From Inmirania thermothiophila (GTDB lineage: Bacteria > Pseudomonadota > Gammaproteobacteria > DSM-100275): a stretch of 64,000 nt of DNA. The position numbers and the translations under genes are program-made. Location: the NCBI RefSeq assembly GCF_003751635.1, contig NZ_RJVI01000002.1, positions 526,528-590,527 of the forward strand, read 5' to 3'. Positions 45,870 through 54,267 of this stretch are shown here, piece by piece (within the stretch, counting starts at the first letter, position 1; each line of letters opens with the position of its first letter). Under the pieces are notes generated by a model. That model saw nothing but the letters and a program-made list of their open reading frames with translations. It had not been told where the DNA came from and searched no databases.

Positions 45870-46268
45870 ATGAAGGATTCCCTCAGGGCCGGGGTCGCCA
45901 CCACCCGCCGCGTCGAGATCGACGCCGGACGCACCATCGACTTCATGGGCGAGGACTGCCGCGTCTACGCCACCCCGGAGCTGGTGCGCGACATCGAGGT
46001 GACCTGCCGCGAGCTGCTGCTCGAGCACCTGGATGCGGGCGAGGACTCGGTGGGCGCGCACGTCTCCGTGGACCACACGGCGCCGACGCTCCTCGGCATG
46101 TGGGTGGACATCGAGGCCCGCATCAGCGAGGTCAAGGGCCGGCTCGTGACCTTCGAGATCACCGCCCGCGACCCGGTGGAGGAGGTGGCCAAGGGACGCC
46201 ACGTCCGCTTCGTGGTGGACGTCGCCAAGACCGCCGAGCGGCTGCGGGCGAAGGCGGCAAGGGCCTGA
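45870..46268 (+). CDS. FlK-type (fluoroacetyl-CoA thioesterase-like) acyl-CoA thioesterase
   Basis: A 132-residue hotdog protein of the FlK group. The catalytic triad of fluoroacetyl-CoA thioesterase (T42, E50, H76) is matched with exact spacing by T35, E43 and H69 (YATPELVRDIE, then VDHTAPT). ARDPVEEVAKGRHVRFVV closes the domain. It would hydrolyse a small or aromatic acyl-CoA. It is the first gene of the phenylacetate unit and ends 2 bases before padB. AGGGGAGAGGA precedes the ATG. Confidence 0.82.
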   Translation: MKDSLRAGVATTRRVEIDAGRTIDFMGEDCRVYATPELVRDIEVTCRELLLEHLDAGEDSVGAHVSVDHTAPTLLGMWVDIEARISEVKGRLVTFEITARDPVEEVAKGRHVRFVVDVAKTAERLRAKAARA

Positions 46269-46270
46269 CC

Positions 46271-49003
46271 ATGGGCACGGCGCGGGAGGTGCGCAAGGTC
46301 CCCACGTACTGCTACCAGTGCGTGGCGGGGCCGGACCTGCTCACGGTCACCGTCGAGGACGGGGTGGCCACCAAGGTGGAGCCCAACTTCGGCGCCGCGG
46401 GGGTGCACCCCGCGGGGGGCAAGGTCTGCGTCAAGGCCTACGGGCTGGTGCAGAAGACCTACAACCCCCACCGCGTGCTCACGCCCATGAAGCGCACCAA
46501 CCCTCGCAAGGGCCGTGACGAGGACCCGGGCTTCGTGCCCATCTCCTGGGACGAGGCCCTCGACATCATCGCCGCCAAGCTCAAGGAGGTGCGGGCCAAG
46601 GGGCTGCGCGACGAGTCCGGCTACCCGCGCCTCGCGGCAAGCTTCGGCGGCGGCGGCACGCCGACCCAGTACATGGGCACCCTGCCCGCCTTCCTCGCCG
46701 CCTGGGGCCCGGTGGACATGGGCTTCGGCAGCGGCCAGGGCGTCAAGTGCTACCATTCCGAGCACCTCTACGGCGAGCTCTGGCATCGCGCCTTCACGGT
46801 CACGCCCGACACCCCGCTGACCGAGTACATCCTCTCCTTCGGCAGCAACATCGAGGCCTCCGGCGGCGTCTGCGGCGTCTGGCGCCACGCCGACGCGCGC
46901 GTGCGCGGCGCCAGGCGCGTGCAGATCGAGCCGCATCTGTCGGTCACCGGCGCCTGCTCGGCGGAGTGGATCCCCATCCGCCCCAAGACCGACGCCGCCT
47001 TCCTCCACGCCATGGTCCACGTCCTCCTGCACGAGATCCCGCGCGAGCGGCTGGACCTGCCCTTCCTGCGGGAGCGGACCGCCTCGCCCTATCTCGTGGC
47101 GCCCAACGGCTTCTACCTGCGCGACCCGGAGAGCGGCAAGCCGCTGGTGTGGGACGAGGCCTCCGGCCGCGCGGTGCCCTTCGACACGCCCGGCGTCCGG
47201 CCGGCCCTCGAGGGGCGCTACCGCGCCTCCGGCATCGAGCTCGGCGCCGACGACGACCGCTGGGTGCACGAGGACGTGGAGGTGGAGACCGCCTTCACGC
47301 GGCTCGTCGAGTTCTGCCGGGGGCACACCCCGGAGTGGGCGGCGGCGATCTGCGACGTCCCCGCCGAGACCATCCGCCGCGTCAGCCGCGAGTACGTGGA
47401 GCACGCTCGCGTCGGCGCCACCATCGAGATCGAGGGCCGCACCCTGCCCCTGCGGCCGGTGGCCATCACCCTCGGCAAGACCGTCAACAACGGCTGGGGC
47501 GGCTACAACTGCTGCTGGGCCCGCACGCTCCTCGCCTGCCTCGTGGGCGCGCTGGAGGTCCCGGGCGGCACCCTCGGCACCACGGTGCGCCTCAACCGCC
47601 CGGCGAGCGACCGCCACGCCAGCGTCCGCCCCGGCCCCGACGGCTTCATGGACTACCCCTGGAACCCCACCGACCGGGAGGGCTGGCTCGCCGAGCCCGA
47701 CGTGCGCAACGCCAACCGCACGCTCATCCCGCTCGTGGCCAACTCGCCCTGGAGCCAGGCCCTGGGCCCGACGCATCTCGCGTGGATGATGCAGCACAAG
47801 GCCCCGGAGCAGTTCCCGCGCATGACGCCGCCGGAGGTCTGGATCGTCTACCGCACCAACCCGGCCATCTCCTTCTGGCACACCGACAAGGTGAGCGAGG
47901 CGATGGCGCGCTTCCCCTTCGTGGTCTGCTTCGCCTACACGCGCGACGAGACCAACCACATGGCCGACATCCTGCTCCCGGACGCCACCGACCTCGAGGG
48001 GCTGCAGCTGATGCGCATCGGCGGCACCAAGTACCAGGAGCAGTACTGGGACCACCAGGGCTTCGCCCTGCGCCAGCCGGTGGTGCCGCCCCGCGGCGAG
48101 GCCCGCGACTTCACCTGGATCGCCACCGAGCTGGCGCGCCGCGTCGGCATCCTCAAGGAGTACAACGAGGCCATCAACCGCGGTGCCGCGGGTGTGCGCC
48201 TCAAGGGCGAGGGCTGGGACTTCTCCCTCGACCCGGAGCGCCCCCACTCGGTGGAGGAGATCTGGGACGCCAACTGCAAGGCGGCGAGCGCCGAGCTCAC
48301 CGGGGGCAAGGAGGTGCACGGCCTGGACTGGTTCCGCAGCCACGGCATCCTGGTCAGGCCGTTCCCGCGCCTGCACTGGTACCTCTACCCGGCCCTCGTG
48401 GACCAGGGGCTGCGCTTCGAGATGCCCTATCAGGAGCGGCTGCTGCGCGTGGGCACGCAGCTCGAGCGGCGCCTGCACGAGCGCGGCATCCGCTGGTGGG
48501 ACAAGCAGCTCGAGGAGTACGAGCCCTTCCCCGAGTGGCGCGACTTCCCCGGCATCTACCGCCGCGCCATGGCGGAGAACTTCGGCGTGCGCGAGGAGGA
48601 CTTCCCCTTCTGGCTCGTCACCGCGCGCAGCATGCAGTACGCCTGGGGCAACAACGTCGCCATCCAGCAGATCCGCGAGGTAGCGAAGAACGTCGCCGGC
48701 CACGACGGCGTCATCATCAACGCCGGCAAGGCCGCCGAGCTCGGCATCCGCGACGGCGATCTCATCGAGATCCGCTCCGCCATCAAGGCCACCCGCGGGC
48801 GCGCCATCCTGCGCCAGGGGATCCGCCCCGACACCATCCTGATGCTGGGCCAGTTCGACCACTGGGTCACGCCCTACGCCAAGGACTTCAGGACCCCGAG
48901 CATGAACCCGCTCAACCCGATGCTGCTGGATCTGACCGACTCCACGGGTTCGGGCGCGGACATCGTGCCGGTGGCCATCCGTCGCGTGGGAGGTGCCGCA
49001 TGA
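46271..49003 (+). CDS. padB: Phenylacetyl-CoA:acceptor oxidoreductase, molybdopterin catalytic subunit
   Basis: A 910-residue DMSO-reductase-family molybdoenzyme subunit. With PadC and PadD it oxidises phenylacetyl-CoA by four electrons to phenylglyoxylate. The N-terminal cluster region has C14 and C17 (YCYQCVAGP) and C53 (KVCVKAYG), but proline 21 stands where the third cysteine of C-x2-C-x3-C is usual. No twin-arginine signal is present, so the enzyme should face the cytoplasm. The size fits the 93-kDa Thauera subunit. The padC start overlaps its stop (ATGA). The assignment rests on the padBCD order beside phenylacetate-CoA ligase. Confidence 0.88.
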   Translation: MGTAREVRKVPTYCYQCVAGPDLLTVTVEDGVATKVEPNFGAAGVHPAGGKVCVKAYGLVQKTYNPHRVLTPMKRTNPRKGRDEDPGFVPISWDEALDIIAAKLKEVRAKGLRDESGYPRLAASFGGGGTPTQYMGTLPAFLAAWGPVDMGFGSGQGVKCYHSEHLYGELWHRAFTVTPDTPLTEYILSFGSNIEASGGVCGVWRHADARVRGARRVQIEPHLSVTGACSAEWIPIRPKTDAAFLHAMVHVLLHEIPRERLDLPFLRERTASPYLVAPNGFYLRDPESGKPLVWDEASGRAVPFDTPGVRPALEGRYRASGIELGADDDRWVHEDVEVETAFTRLVEFCRGHTPEWAAAICDVPAETIRRVSREYVEHARVGATIEIEGRTLPLRPVAITLGKTVNNGWGGYNCCWARTLLACLVGALEVPGGTLGTTVRLNRPASDRHASVRPGPDGFMDYPWNPTDREGWLAEPDVRNANRTLIPLVANSPWSQALGPTHLAWMMQHKAPEQFPRMTPPEVWIVYRTNPAISFWHTDKVSEAMARFPFVVCFAYTRDETNHMADILLPDATDLEGLQLMRIGGTKYQEQYWDHQGFALRQPVVPPRGEARDFTWIATELARRVGILKEYNEAINRGAAGVRLKGEGWDFSLDPERPHSVEEIWDANCKAASAELTGGKEVHGLDWFRSHGILVRPFPRLHWYLYPALVDQGLRFEMPYQERLLRVGTQLERRLHERGIRWWDKQLEEYEPFPEWRDFPGIYRRAMAENFGVREEDFPFWLVTARSMQYAWGNNVAIQQIREVAKNVAGHDGVIINAGKAAELGIRDGDLIEIRSAIKATRGRAILRQGIRPDTILMLGQFDHWVTPYAKDFRTPSMNPLNPMLLDLTDSTGSGADIVPVAIRRVGGAA

Positions 49004-49647
49004 GCCGCTGGGTGATGGTGGCGGACCTGCGCCGCTGCGTCGGCTGCCAGACCTGCACCGCGGCCTGCCGCCACACCAACGCCACCCCGCCGGGGGTGCA
49101 GTGGCGGTGGGTGCTGGACATGGAGTACGGCGAGTACCCGGACGTCACCCGGGCCTTCGTGCCGGTGGGCTGCCAGCACTGCGACGACCCGCCGTGCATG
49201 CACGTCTGCCCCTCCACCGCCACGCGCAAGCGCGCCGACGGCATCGTCACCATCGACTACGACCTCTGCATCGGCTGCGCCTACTGCGCCGTGGCCTGCC
49301 CCTACCAGGCCCGCTACAAGGTCGAGGAGCAGCGCTACGCCTACGGGGCGCAGCCGATGGAGTACGAGGCCGCGCGCGAGGACCCGCGCCGCCTCGGCGT
49401 GGCCCAGAAGTGCACCTTCTGCTCGGACCGGGTCGACGCCGGGCTGGCGCGGGGGCTGACCCCCGGGGTGGATCCCGACGCCACGCCCGCCTGCGTCAAC
49501 TCCTGCATCGCCCAGGCGCTGCACTTCGGCGACATCGAGGACCCGGACAGCAACGTCTCGCGGCTCCTCGCCGAGAACCGGTACTTCCGCATGCACGAGG
49601 AGCTCGGCACCAACCCGGGGTTCTACTACCTGTGGGACCGCAAGTGA
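49000..49647 (+). CDS. padC: Phenylacetyl-CoA:acceptor oxidoreductase, iron-sulfur subunit
   Basis: A 215-residue ferredoxin-like electron-transfer subunit with four cysteine groups: CVGCQTCTAAC, CQHCDDPPCMHVCP, CIGCAYCAVACP and CTFC...CVNSC. These bind four [4Fe-4S] clusters, as in DmsB/PsrB-type subunits. It relays electrons from PadB to the membrane anchor. The size matches the 27-kDa subunit of the Thauera enzyme. The ATG overlaps the padB stop; padD starts 63 bases downstream. Confidence 0.92.
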   Translation: MSRWVMVADLRRCVGCQTCTAACRHTNATPPGVQWRWVLDMEYGEYPDVTRAFVPVGCQHCDDPPCMHVCPSTATRKRADGIVTIDYDLCIGCAYCAVACPYQARYKVEEQRYAYGAQPMEYEAAREDPRRLGVAQKCTFCSDRVDAGLARGLTPGVDPDATPACVNSCIAQALHFGDIEDPDSNVSRLLAENRYFRMHEELGTNPGFYYLWDRK

Positions 49648-49710
49648 CCGCCGCCCGCGGCGGGCGGGCGCGCACGGGCGGACCCGACTGACACCGAAAG
49701 AGGCGCAACC

Positions 49711-50580
49711 GTGAGACCGGCAACACCCTGGCTGCAGAACCACTGGGACTGGCGCGCCGCGGGCAACTTCTGCGGCGGCGGCGCCGGCACCGGCGCCCTC
49801 ATCCTCGCGGCCCTGGCCGCCGACTCCCCGGCCGAGGCGCGCATTCTCGCCCTCCTGGGCATCGCCCTCGTGGGCGCGGGCCTGAGCCTCGTGTGGGCGG
49901 AGCTCGGCCGGCCGCTGCGCGCCCTCAACGTCTTCTTCCATCCGCAGACCTCGTGGATGACCCGCGAGGCCATGGCCGCGGTGCCGCTGGCCCTCGCCGC
50001 CCTCGCCACGGCGCTGACCGGCTCGCGCACGCTGCTCGCCCTCGCCGCCCTCTTCGCCGCCGTCTTCCTCTACTGCCAGGCGCGCATCCTGCACGCGGCC
50101 AAGGGCATCCCGGCCTGGCGGGTGCCCCAGATCGTGCCGCTCATCCTCGCCACCGGGCTCGCCGAGGGCGCGGGGCTGCTGGCGGCGGCGGCGCTTGCAC
50201 TGCCCCTGCCGGACTGGATCGGGCCGCTGCTCGCGCTGCTGGTGCTCGCCCGCTTCGTCGCCTGGCGGCGCTACTTCGGCCATCTCACCGCCCCCGGCAA
50301 CGCCCCGGTGGCGGCGGCCGACGTGCTGCGGCGGCTGCACCCGCCGCTGGTCATGGGCGGCCATGCGGCGCCGGTGGCGCTGCTGCTCCTCGGCGCCGTC
50401 GTGGCACCGCTGCAGGGGCCTGCGGTGGCCGCCGCGGGCGTGGTGACGTGGCTCGCCGGCTGGTGGATGAAGTACGCTATCGTGACCCGGGCCGCCTACA
50501 ACCAGGGCTTCGCCATCGCGCGCGGTCCGGCGCGCACGCCGGGCGCGTCCCGCCCCGGCTGCAAGCCCGGCTGGAGCTGA
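49711..50580 (+). CDS. padD: Phenylacetyl-CoA:acceptor oxidoreductase, membrane anchor subunit (NrfD/DmsC-like)
   Basis: A 289-residue polytopic membrane protein. WDWRAAGNFCGGGAGTGALI near the N-terminus and about eight hydrophobic segments match the DmsC/NrfD-like anchors. It should pass electrons to the quinone pool and hold PadBC at the membrane. The start is GTG 49711 behind AAAGAGG. iorA follows after 2 bases. Confidence 0.85.
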   Translation: MRPATPWLQNHWDWRAAGNFCGGGAGTGALILAALAADSPAEARILALLGIALVGAGLSLVWAELGRPLRALNVFFHPQTSWMTREAMAAVPLALAALATALTGSRTLLALAALFAAVFLYCQARILHAAKGIPAWRVPQIVPLILATGLAEGAGLLAAAALALPLPDWIGPLLALLVLARFVAWRRYFGHLTAPGNAPVAAADVLRRLHPPLVMGGHAAPVALLLLGAVVAPLQGPAVAAAGVVTWLAGWWMKYAIVTRAAYNQGFAIARGPARTPGASRPGCKPGWS

Positions 50581-50582
50581 GC

Positions 50583-52760
50583 ATGGCCGTCGCCGAGCAT
50601 CTCCTGCGCCGCACCGCCGCCGAGCCCCGCAAGGGCATGGAGCGCTCCTTCGCCGCCGAGGTGGACAAGCTCCGCCTCGGTGCGGGCGAGGTCTTCCACG
50701 GCGAGGCCATCCTCGCCGTCACCAAGGCCCTGCTGCAGGCGGGCGTGGCCTACGTCGGCGGCTATCCCGGCGCCCCCGTCTCGCACCTCATGGACGTGCT
50801 CGCCGACGCCCGCGAGGCGGTGCTCGAGCCCATGGGCGTGCACTTCGAGGCCTCGGCGAGCGAGGCCGCGGCCGCGGCCCTCCTCGGCGCCTCCATCCAC
50901 TATCCCCTGCGCGGCGCCGTCACCTGGAAGTCCATCGTCGGCACCAACGTCGCCTCCGACGCCCTCTCCAACCTCGCCTCCGCGGGGGTGACCGGCGGCG
51001 CGCTCATCATCGTCGGCGAGGACTACGGCGAGGGGGCCAGCGTCATCCAGGAGCGCACCCACGCCTTCGCCCTCAAGTCCTCGATGCCGCTGCTCGACCC
51101 CCGCTACCACATGCCGCGGCTGGTGGAGCTGACCGAGCAGGCCTTCGAGCTGTCCGAGGCGTGCCACCTGCCGGTGATCCTGTCGCTGCGCATCCGCGCC
51201 GCGCACATGACTGGCAGCTTCGTCTGCAAGGACAACCGCCCGCCGCCCTACAACCGCCTCCACCCGTTCCCGGAGGCGCGCTTCGACTACGGCCGGATCG
51301 TCCTTCCGCCCTCCACCTACGCCCAGGAGAAGGCGAAGTTCGAGGCGCGGCTGCCGGCGGCGCGGCGCTTCATCCTCGAGCACGGCATCAACGAGCACCA
51401 CCCCGGCGACGGCGGGCGCATCGGCGTCATCCTCCAGGGCGGCCTCTGGGGCGTGACCCTGCGCGGGCTTCGCCGCCTCGGCGCCGCCGACGCCTACGGC
51501 CGCACGCCGCTGCCGCTGCTGGTGCTCAACGCCGTCCATCCGCTGGTGCCGGAGCAGATCGCGGAGTTCCTCCGCGGCAAGGACCACGTCCTCGTGGTGG
51601 AGGAGGGCAATCCCCCCTTCATCGAGGAGCAGGTTCGCGCCCTCGCCCAGCGCGAGGGCATCGCCGTGCGGGTGTGGGGCAAGGACGTGCTGCCCATGGC
51701 CGGCGAGTACACCGCCGACGTGGTGCGTCGGGGGCTCGCGCGCTGGCTCGCGGAGGCGGCGCCGGCGGGGGCGGGCCGCGAGGCCGGGACGCGCGAGGCC
51801 GCCATCGAGGCCGCCGTGGCCCAGGCCCGCAAGGCGCTGGACGGGCCCATGCCCCCGCGCCCGCCCGGCTTCTGCACCGGCTGCCCGGAGCGGCCGCTGT
51901 TCACCGCCCTGAAGCTGCTCATGCGCGAGCGCGGCCCGATCCACGTCTCCTCCGACATCGGCTGCAACACCTTCGCCACCCTGCCGCCCTTCAACCTCGG
52001 CAGCACGGTGCTCGGCTACGGGCTGAGCCTCGCCAGCGGCGGCGCCGTCGGCCCCGCCCTCGGCCAGCCCACGGTGGCGGTGATGGGCGACGGCGGCTTC
52101 TGGCACAACGGGCTCGTCTCCGGCGCCGCCAACGCCCACTGGAACCGCCTCGACGCGGTGCTGGTGATCCTCGAGAACGGCTACGCCTCGGCCACCGGCC
52201 AGCAGCACGTGCCCTCCACCGGGGCCACGCCGTGGGGCGAGCCGGTGCGGCTGTCCATCGAACAGACCCTGCGCGGCATGGGGGTGCGCTGGATCCGCCG
52301 CGTCGACGCCTACGACGTCCCCGCCACCCTCGAGGTCCTGCGCGAGGCGCTGGATGCCCGCGGCCAGGGCCTGCGCGTGGTCATCTCGGACCAGGAGTGC
52401 CGCCTCGCCCGCGAGCGGCGCGAGCGCAGGACGCGCGCCCAGGCCATCGCCGAGGGGCGCACGGTGACCCTCGCCCGCTTCGGCGTCGACACCGAGGTCT
52501 GCACCGGCGACCACTCCTGCATGCGCCTGTCCGGCTGCCCCGCGCTGACCCTGCGCCCGGCGGCCGATCCCCTCAAGGACGGCCCCACGGCCATGGTGGG
52601 CGCCGACTGCGTCGGCTGCGGGCTGTGCGGCTCGGCGGCCCACGCCGCCGCCCTCTGCCCCTCCTTCTATCAGGCGCGGCGCATCGTCCACCCCCGCCCG
52701 TGGCGGCGCTGGCGCGCCCGCGCGGCCGAGCGGATCCTGGCCTGGATGGGCGCGTCATGA
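50583..52760 (+). CDS. iorA: Aryl-2-oxoacid:ferredoxin oxidoreductase alpha subunit (indolepyruvate oxidoreductase IorA type)
   Basis: A 725-residue thiamine-diphosphate enzyme of the IorA type. It oxidises an aryl-2-oxoacid with CoA to an aryl-acyl-CoA, reducing ferredoxin. The N-terminal core (GGYPGAPVSHLMDVL), the TPP/Mg motif VMGDGGFWHNG with ENGYAS, and C-terminal iron-sulfur clusters (CTGDHSCMRLSGC and DCVGCGLCGSAAHAAALC) are visible. Located between padD and phenylacetate-CoA ligase, it may use phenylpyruvate (giving phenylacetyl-CoA) or phenylglyoxylate (giving benzoyl-CoA). iorB overlaps its stop. Confidence 0.88.
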   Translation: MAVAEHLLRRTAAEPRKGMERSFAAEVDKLRLGAGEVFHGEAILAVTKALLQAGVAYVGGYPGAPVSHLMDVLADAREAVLEPMGVHFEASASEAAAAALLGASIHYPLRGAVTWKSIVGTNVASDALSNLASAGVTGGALIIVGEDYGEGASVIQERTHAFALKSSMPLLDPRYHMPRLVELTEQAFELSEACHLPVILSLRIRAAHMTGSFVCKDNRPPPYNRLHPFPEARFDYGRIVLPPSTYAQEKAKFEARLPAARRFILEHGINEHHPGDGGRIGVILQGGLWGVTLRGLRRLGAADAYGRTPLPLLVLNAVHPLVPEQIAEFLRGKDHVLVVEEGNPPFIEEQVRALAQREGIAVRVWGKDVLPMAGEYTADVVRRGLARWLAEAAPAGAGREAGTREAAIEAAVAQARKALDGPMPPRPPGFCTGCPERPLFTALKLLMRERGPIHVSSDIGCNTFATLPPFNLGSTVLGYGLSLASGGAVGPALGQPTVAVMGDGGFWHNGLVSGAANAHWNRLDAVLVILENGYASATGQQHVPSTGATPWGEPVRLSIEQTLRGMGVRWIRRVDAYDVPATLEVLREALDARGQGLRVVISDQECRLARERRERRTRAQAIAEGRTVTLARFGVDTEVCTGDHSCMRLSGCPALTLRPAADPLKDGPTAMVGADCVGCGLCGSAAHAAALCPSFYQARRIVHPRPWRRWRARAAERILAWMGAS

Positions 52761-54211
52761 ACGGCTCGCCCGAGCTTCGCCCCCTGTGCGTGGTGATCGG
52801 CGCCCTCGGCGGCCAGGGCGGCGGGGTGCTGGCCGACTGGCTGGTGGAGGCGGCGCGCCTCGCCGGCTACCCGGCGCAGGCCACCTCCATCCCCGGCGTG
52901 GCCCAGCGCACGGGCGCCACCACCTACTACTTCGAACTGCTCCCGGCGTCCGAGCCCGAGGGCGAGCCGGTCTTCAGCCTCTACCCCTCGGAGGGGGAGG
53001 TGGACGTGGTCCTGGCCCTCGAGCCCACCGAGGCCGGGCGCGCCCTCGAGCGCGGCTGGATCGGCCCCGACACCGTCGTCATCACCACCTCGGAGCGGGT
53101 CTACAGCACCGCCGAAAAGGTGATCGCCGGCGACGGCACGGTGCGCCCGCGGCCCATCCTCGAGGCGCTGCAGGCCGCCGCCGGCCGCCTCATCCACGTG
53201 GACACGCGCGGCGCCGGGCGCCAGCTCAACGCCATGATGCTCGGGGCCCTGGTGGGCGCCGAGGTCCTGCCCCTCGACCCCGAGCAGGCCCGCGCGGCGA
53301 TCCGCGCGCGCGGCATCGCCGTGGAGTCCAATCTCGCCGGGCTCGAGCGGGGCCTCGAGGCGGCCCGCGCCCCGGCGCCGCCGCCGGCCGATCCCGAGCC
53401 CGTGCTGGATCCGCCGCCGCCGGGCCTCGACGGCGCCCTGGCCGCGTTCCCGGAGCCGCTGCGCCCGCTCCTCGGCCACGCCCTGGCCCGCCTCGTCGAC
53501 TACCAGGACCGTGCCTGGGCGGCGCGCTATCTCGAGCGCCTGCGCCCGGTGGTGGAGGCGGAGCGCGCCGCCGGCGGCGAGGCGCAGGGCTGGCCCGTGA
53601 GCCGCGAGACCGCGCGCCGGCTCGCGGCGTGGATGAGCCACGAGGACGTGATCCGCGTCGCCCAGCTCAAGACCCGCCCCGGGCGGCTCGCCCGCATCCG
53701 CGCCGAGACCGGGGCCGGCGACGGCGACGTGGTGATCGTGCGCGACTACCTCAAGCCCGGGCGGCGCGAGCTCTCGGCGCTGCTGCCGCCGGGGCTGGCC
53801 GGGCTCGTCTGGCGCCCGGGGCGGCCCAGCGGGGGCTTGGCGCTGCGCCTGCCCACCACCTCGCCCGCGGGCTGGGCGCTGCTGCGGCTGCTCGCGGCGC
53901 TTCGTCCGCTGCGGAGCTGGAGCGCCGGATTCCGCGCCGAGCAGGCGCAGACGGCGCGCTGGCTCGCGGCGGTGCAGGCGGCGCTGGCGGTGGATCCCGC
54001 CCTCGCCCGCGACGTCGCCGAGGCCGCGGTGTGGGCGCGCGGCTACGGCGACGTGCGCGAGCGGGGCCTGGCCGAGCTCGGCCGGCTGCTGGAGGATTTC
54101 GAGCGGCGCCTCGCCGAGGATCCGGCGGGGCTGCGCGAGGCGGTGGCGGCCTCGCTCCATCGCGCGCGGCACGATCCCGACGCGGCCTGCGCCGCCGGCG
54201 CGGCCGCCTGA
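52757..54211 (+). CDS. iorB: Aryl-2-oxoacid:ferredoxin oxidoreductase beta subunit, extended form (IorB)
   Basis: A 484-residue protein. Residues 1-190 are the IorB/gamma-type domain (opening VVIGALGGQGGGVLADWLVEAA, then SIPGVAQRTGATTYYFEL). The extra ~290 residues resemble the long C-terminal domain (DUF6537-like) of bacterial IorB proteins; a proline-rich linker (APAPPPADPEPVLDPPPP) separates the two. It partners IorA. The ATG overlaps the iorA stop as ATGA. paaK begins 56 bases after it. Confidence 0.87.
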   Translation: MNGSPELRPLCVVIGALGGQGGGVLADWLVEAARLAGYPAQATSIPGVAQRTGATTYYFELLPASEPEGEPVFSLYPSEGEVDVVLALEPTEAGRALERGWIGPDTVVITTSERVYSTAEKVIAGDGTVRPRPILEALQAAAGRLIHVDTRGAGRQLNAMMLGALVGAEVLPLDPEQARAAIRARGIAVESNLAGLERGLEAARAPAPPPADPEPVLDPPPPGLDGALAAFPEPLRPLLGHALARLVDYQDRAWAARYLERLRPVVEAERAAGGEAQGWPVSRETARRLAAWMSHEDVIRVAQLKTRPGRLARIRAETGAGDGDVVIVRDYLKPGRRELSALLPPGLAGLVWRPGRPSGGLALRLPTTSPAGWALLRLLAALRPLRSWSAGFRAEQAQTARWLAAVQAALAVDPALARDVAEAAVWARGYGDVRERGLAELGRLLEDFERRLAEDPAGLREAVAASLHRARHDPDAACAAGAAA

Positions 54212-54267
54212 GCCCGGGGGCCCGGGCGAACCTGGCAAGCGACGTCGAAACCACGAGGGGGAGGAAG

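Noticed and set aside
45965..48862. A 965-residue open frame on the minus strand opposite padB
   Set aside because: A shadow of padB with low-complexity His/Gly/Val-rich translation and no ribosome site.
46271..49003. Assignment of the molybdoenzyme as a periplasmic DMSO, polysulfide or tetrathionate reductase
   Set aside because: No twin-arginine signal is present, and the gene sits between a thioesterase and the iorAB-paaK genes with a padBCD layout.
52786..54267. An in-frame upstream extension of phenylacetate-CoA ligase through iorB
   Set aside because: iorB codes in a different frame over this stretch, and the ligase has a good start and ribosome site at 54268.
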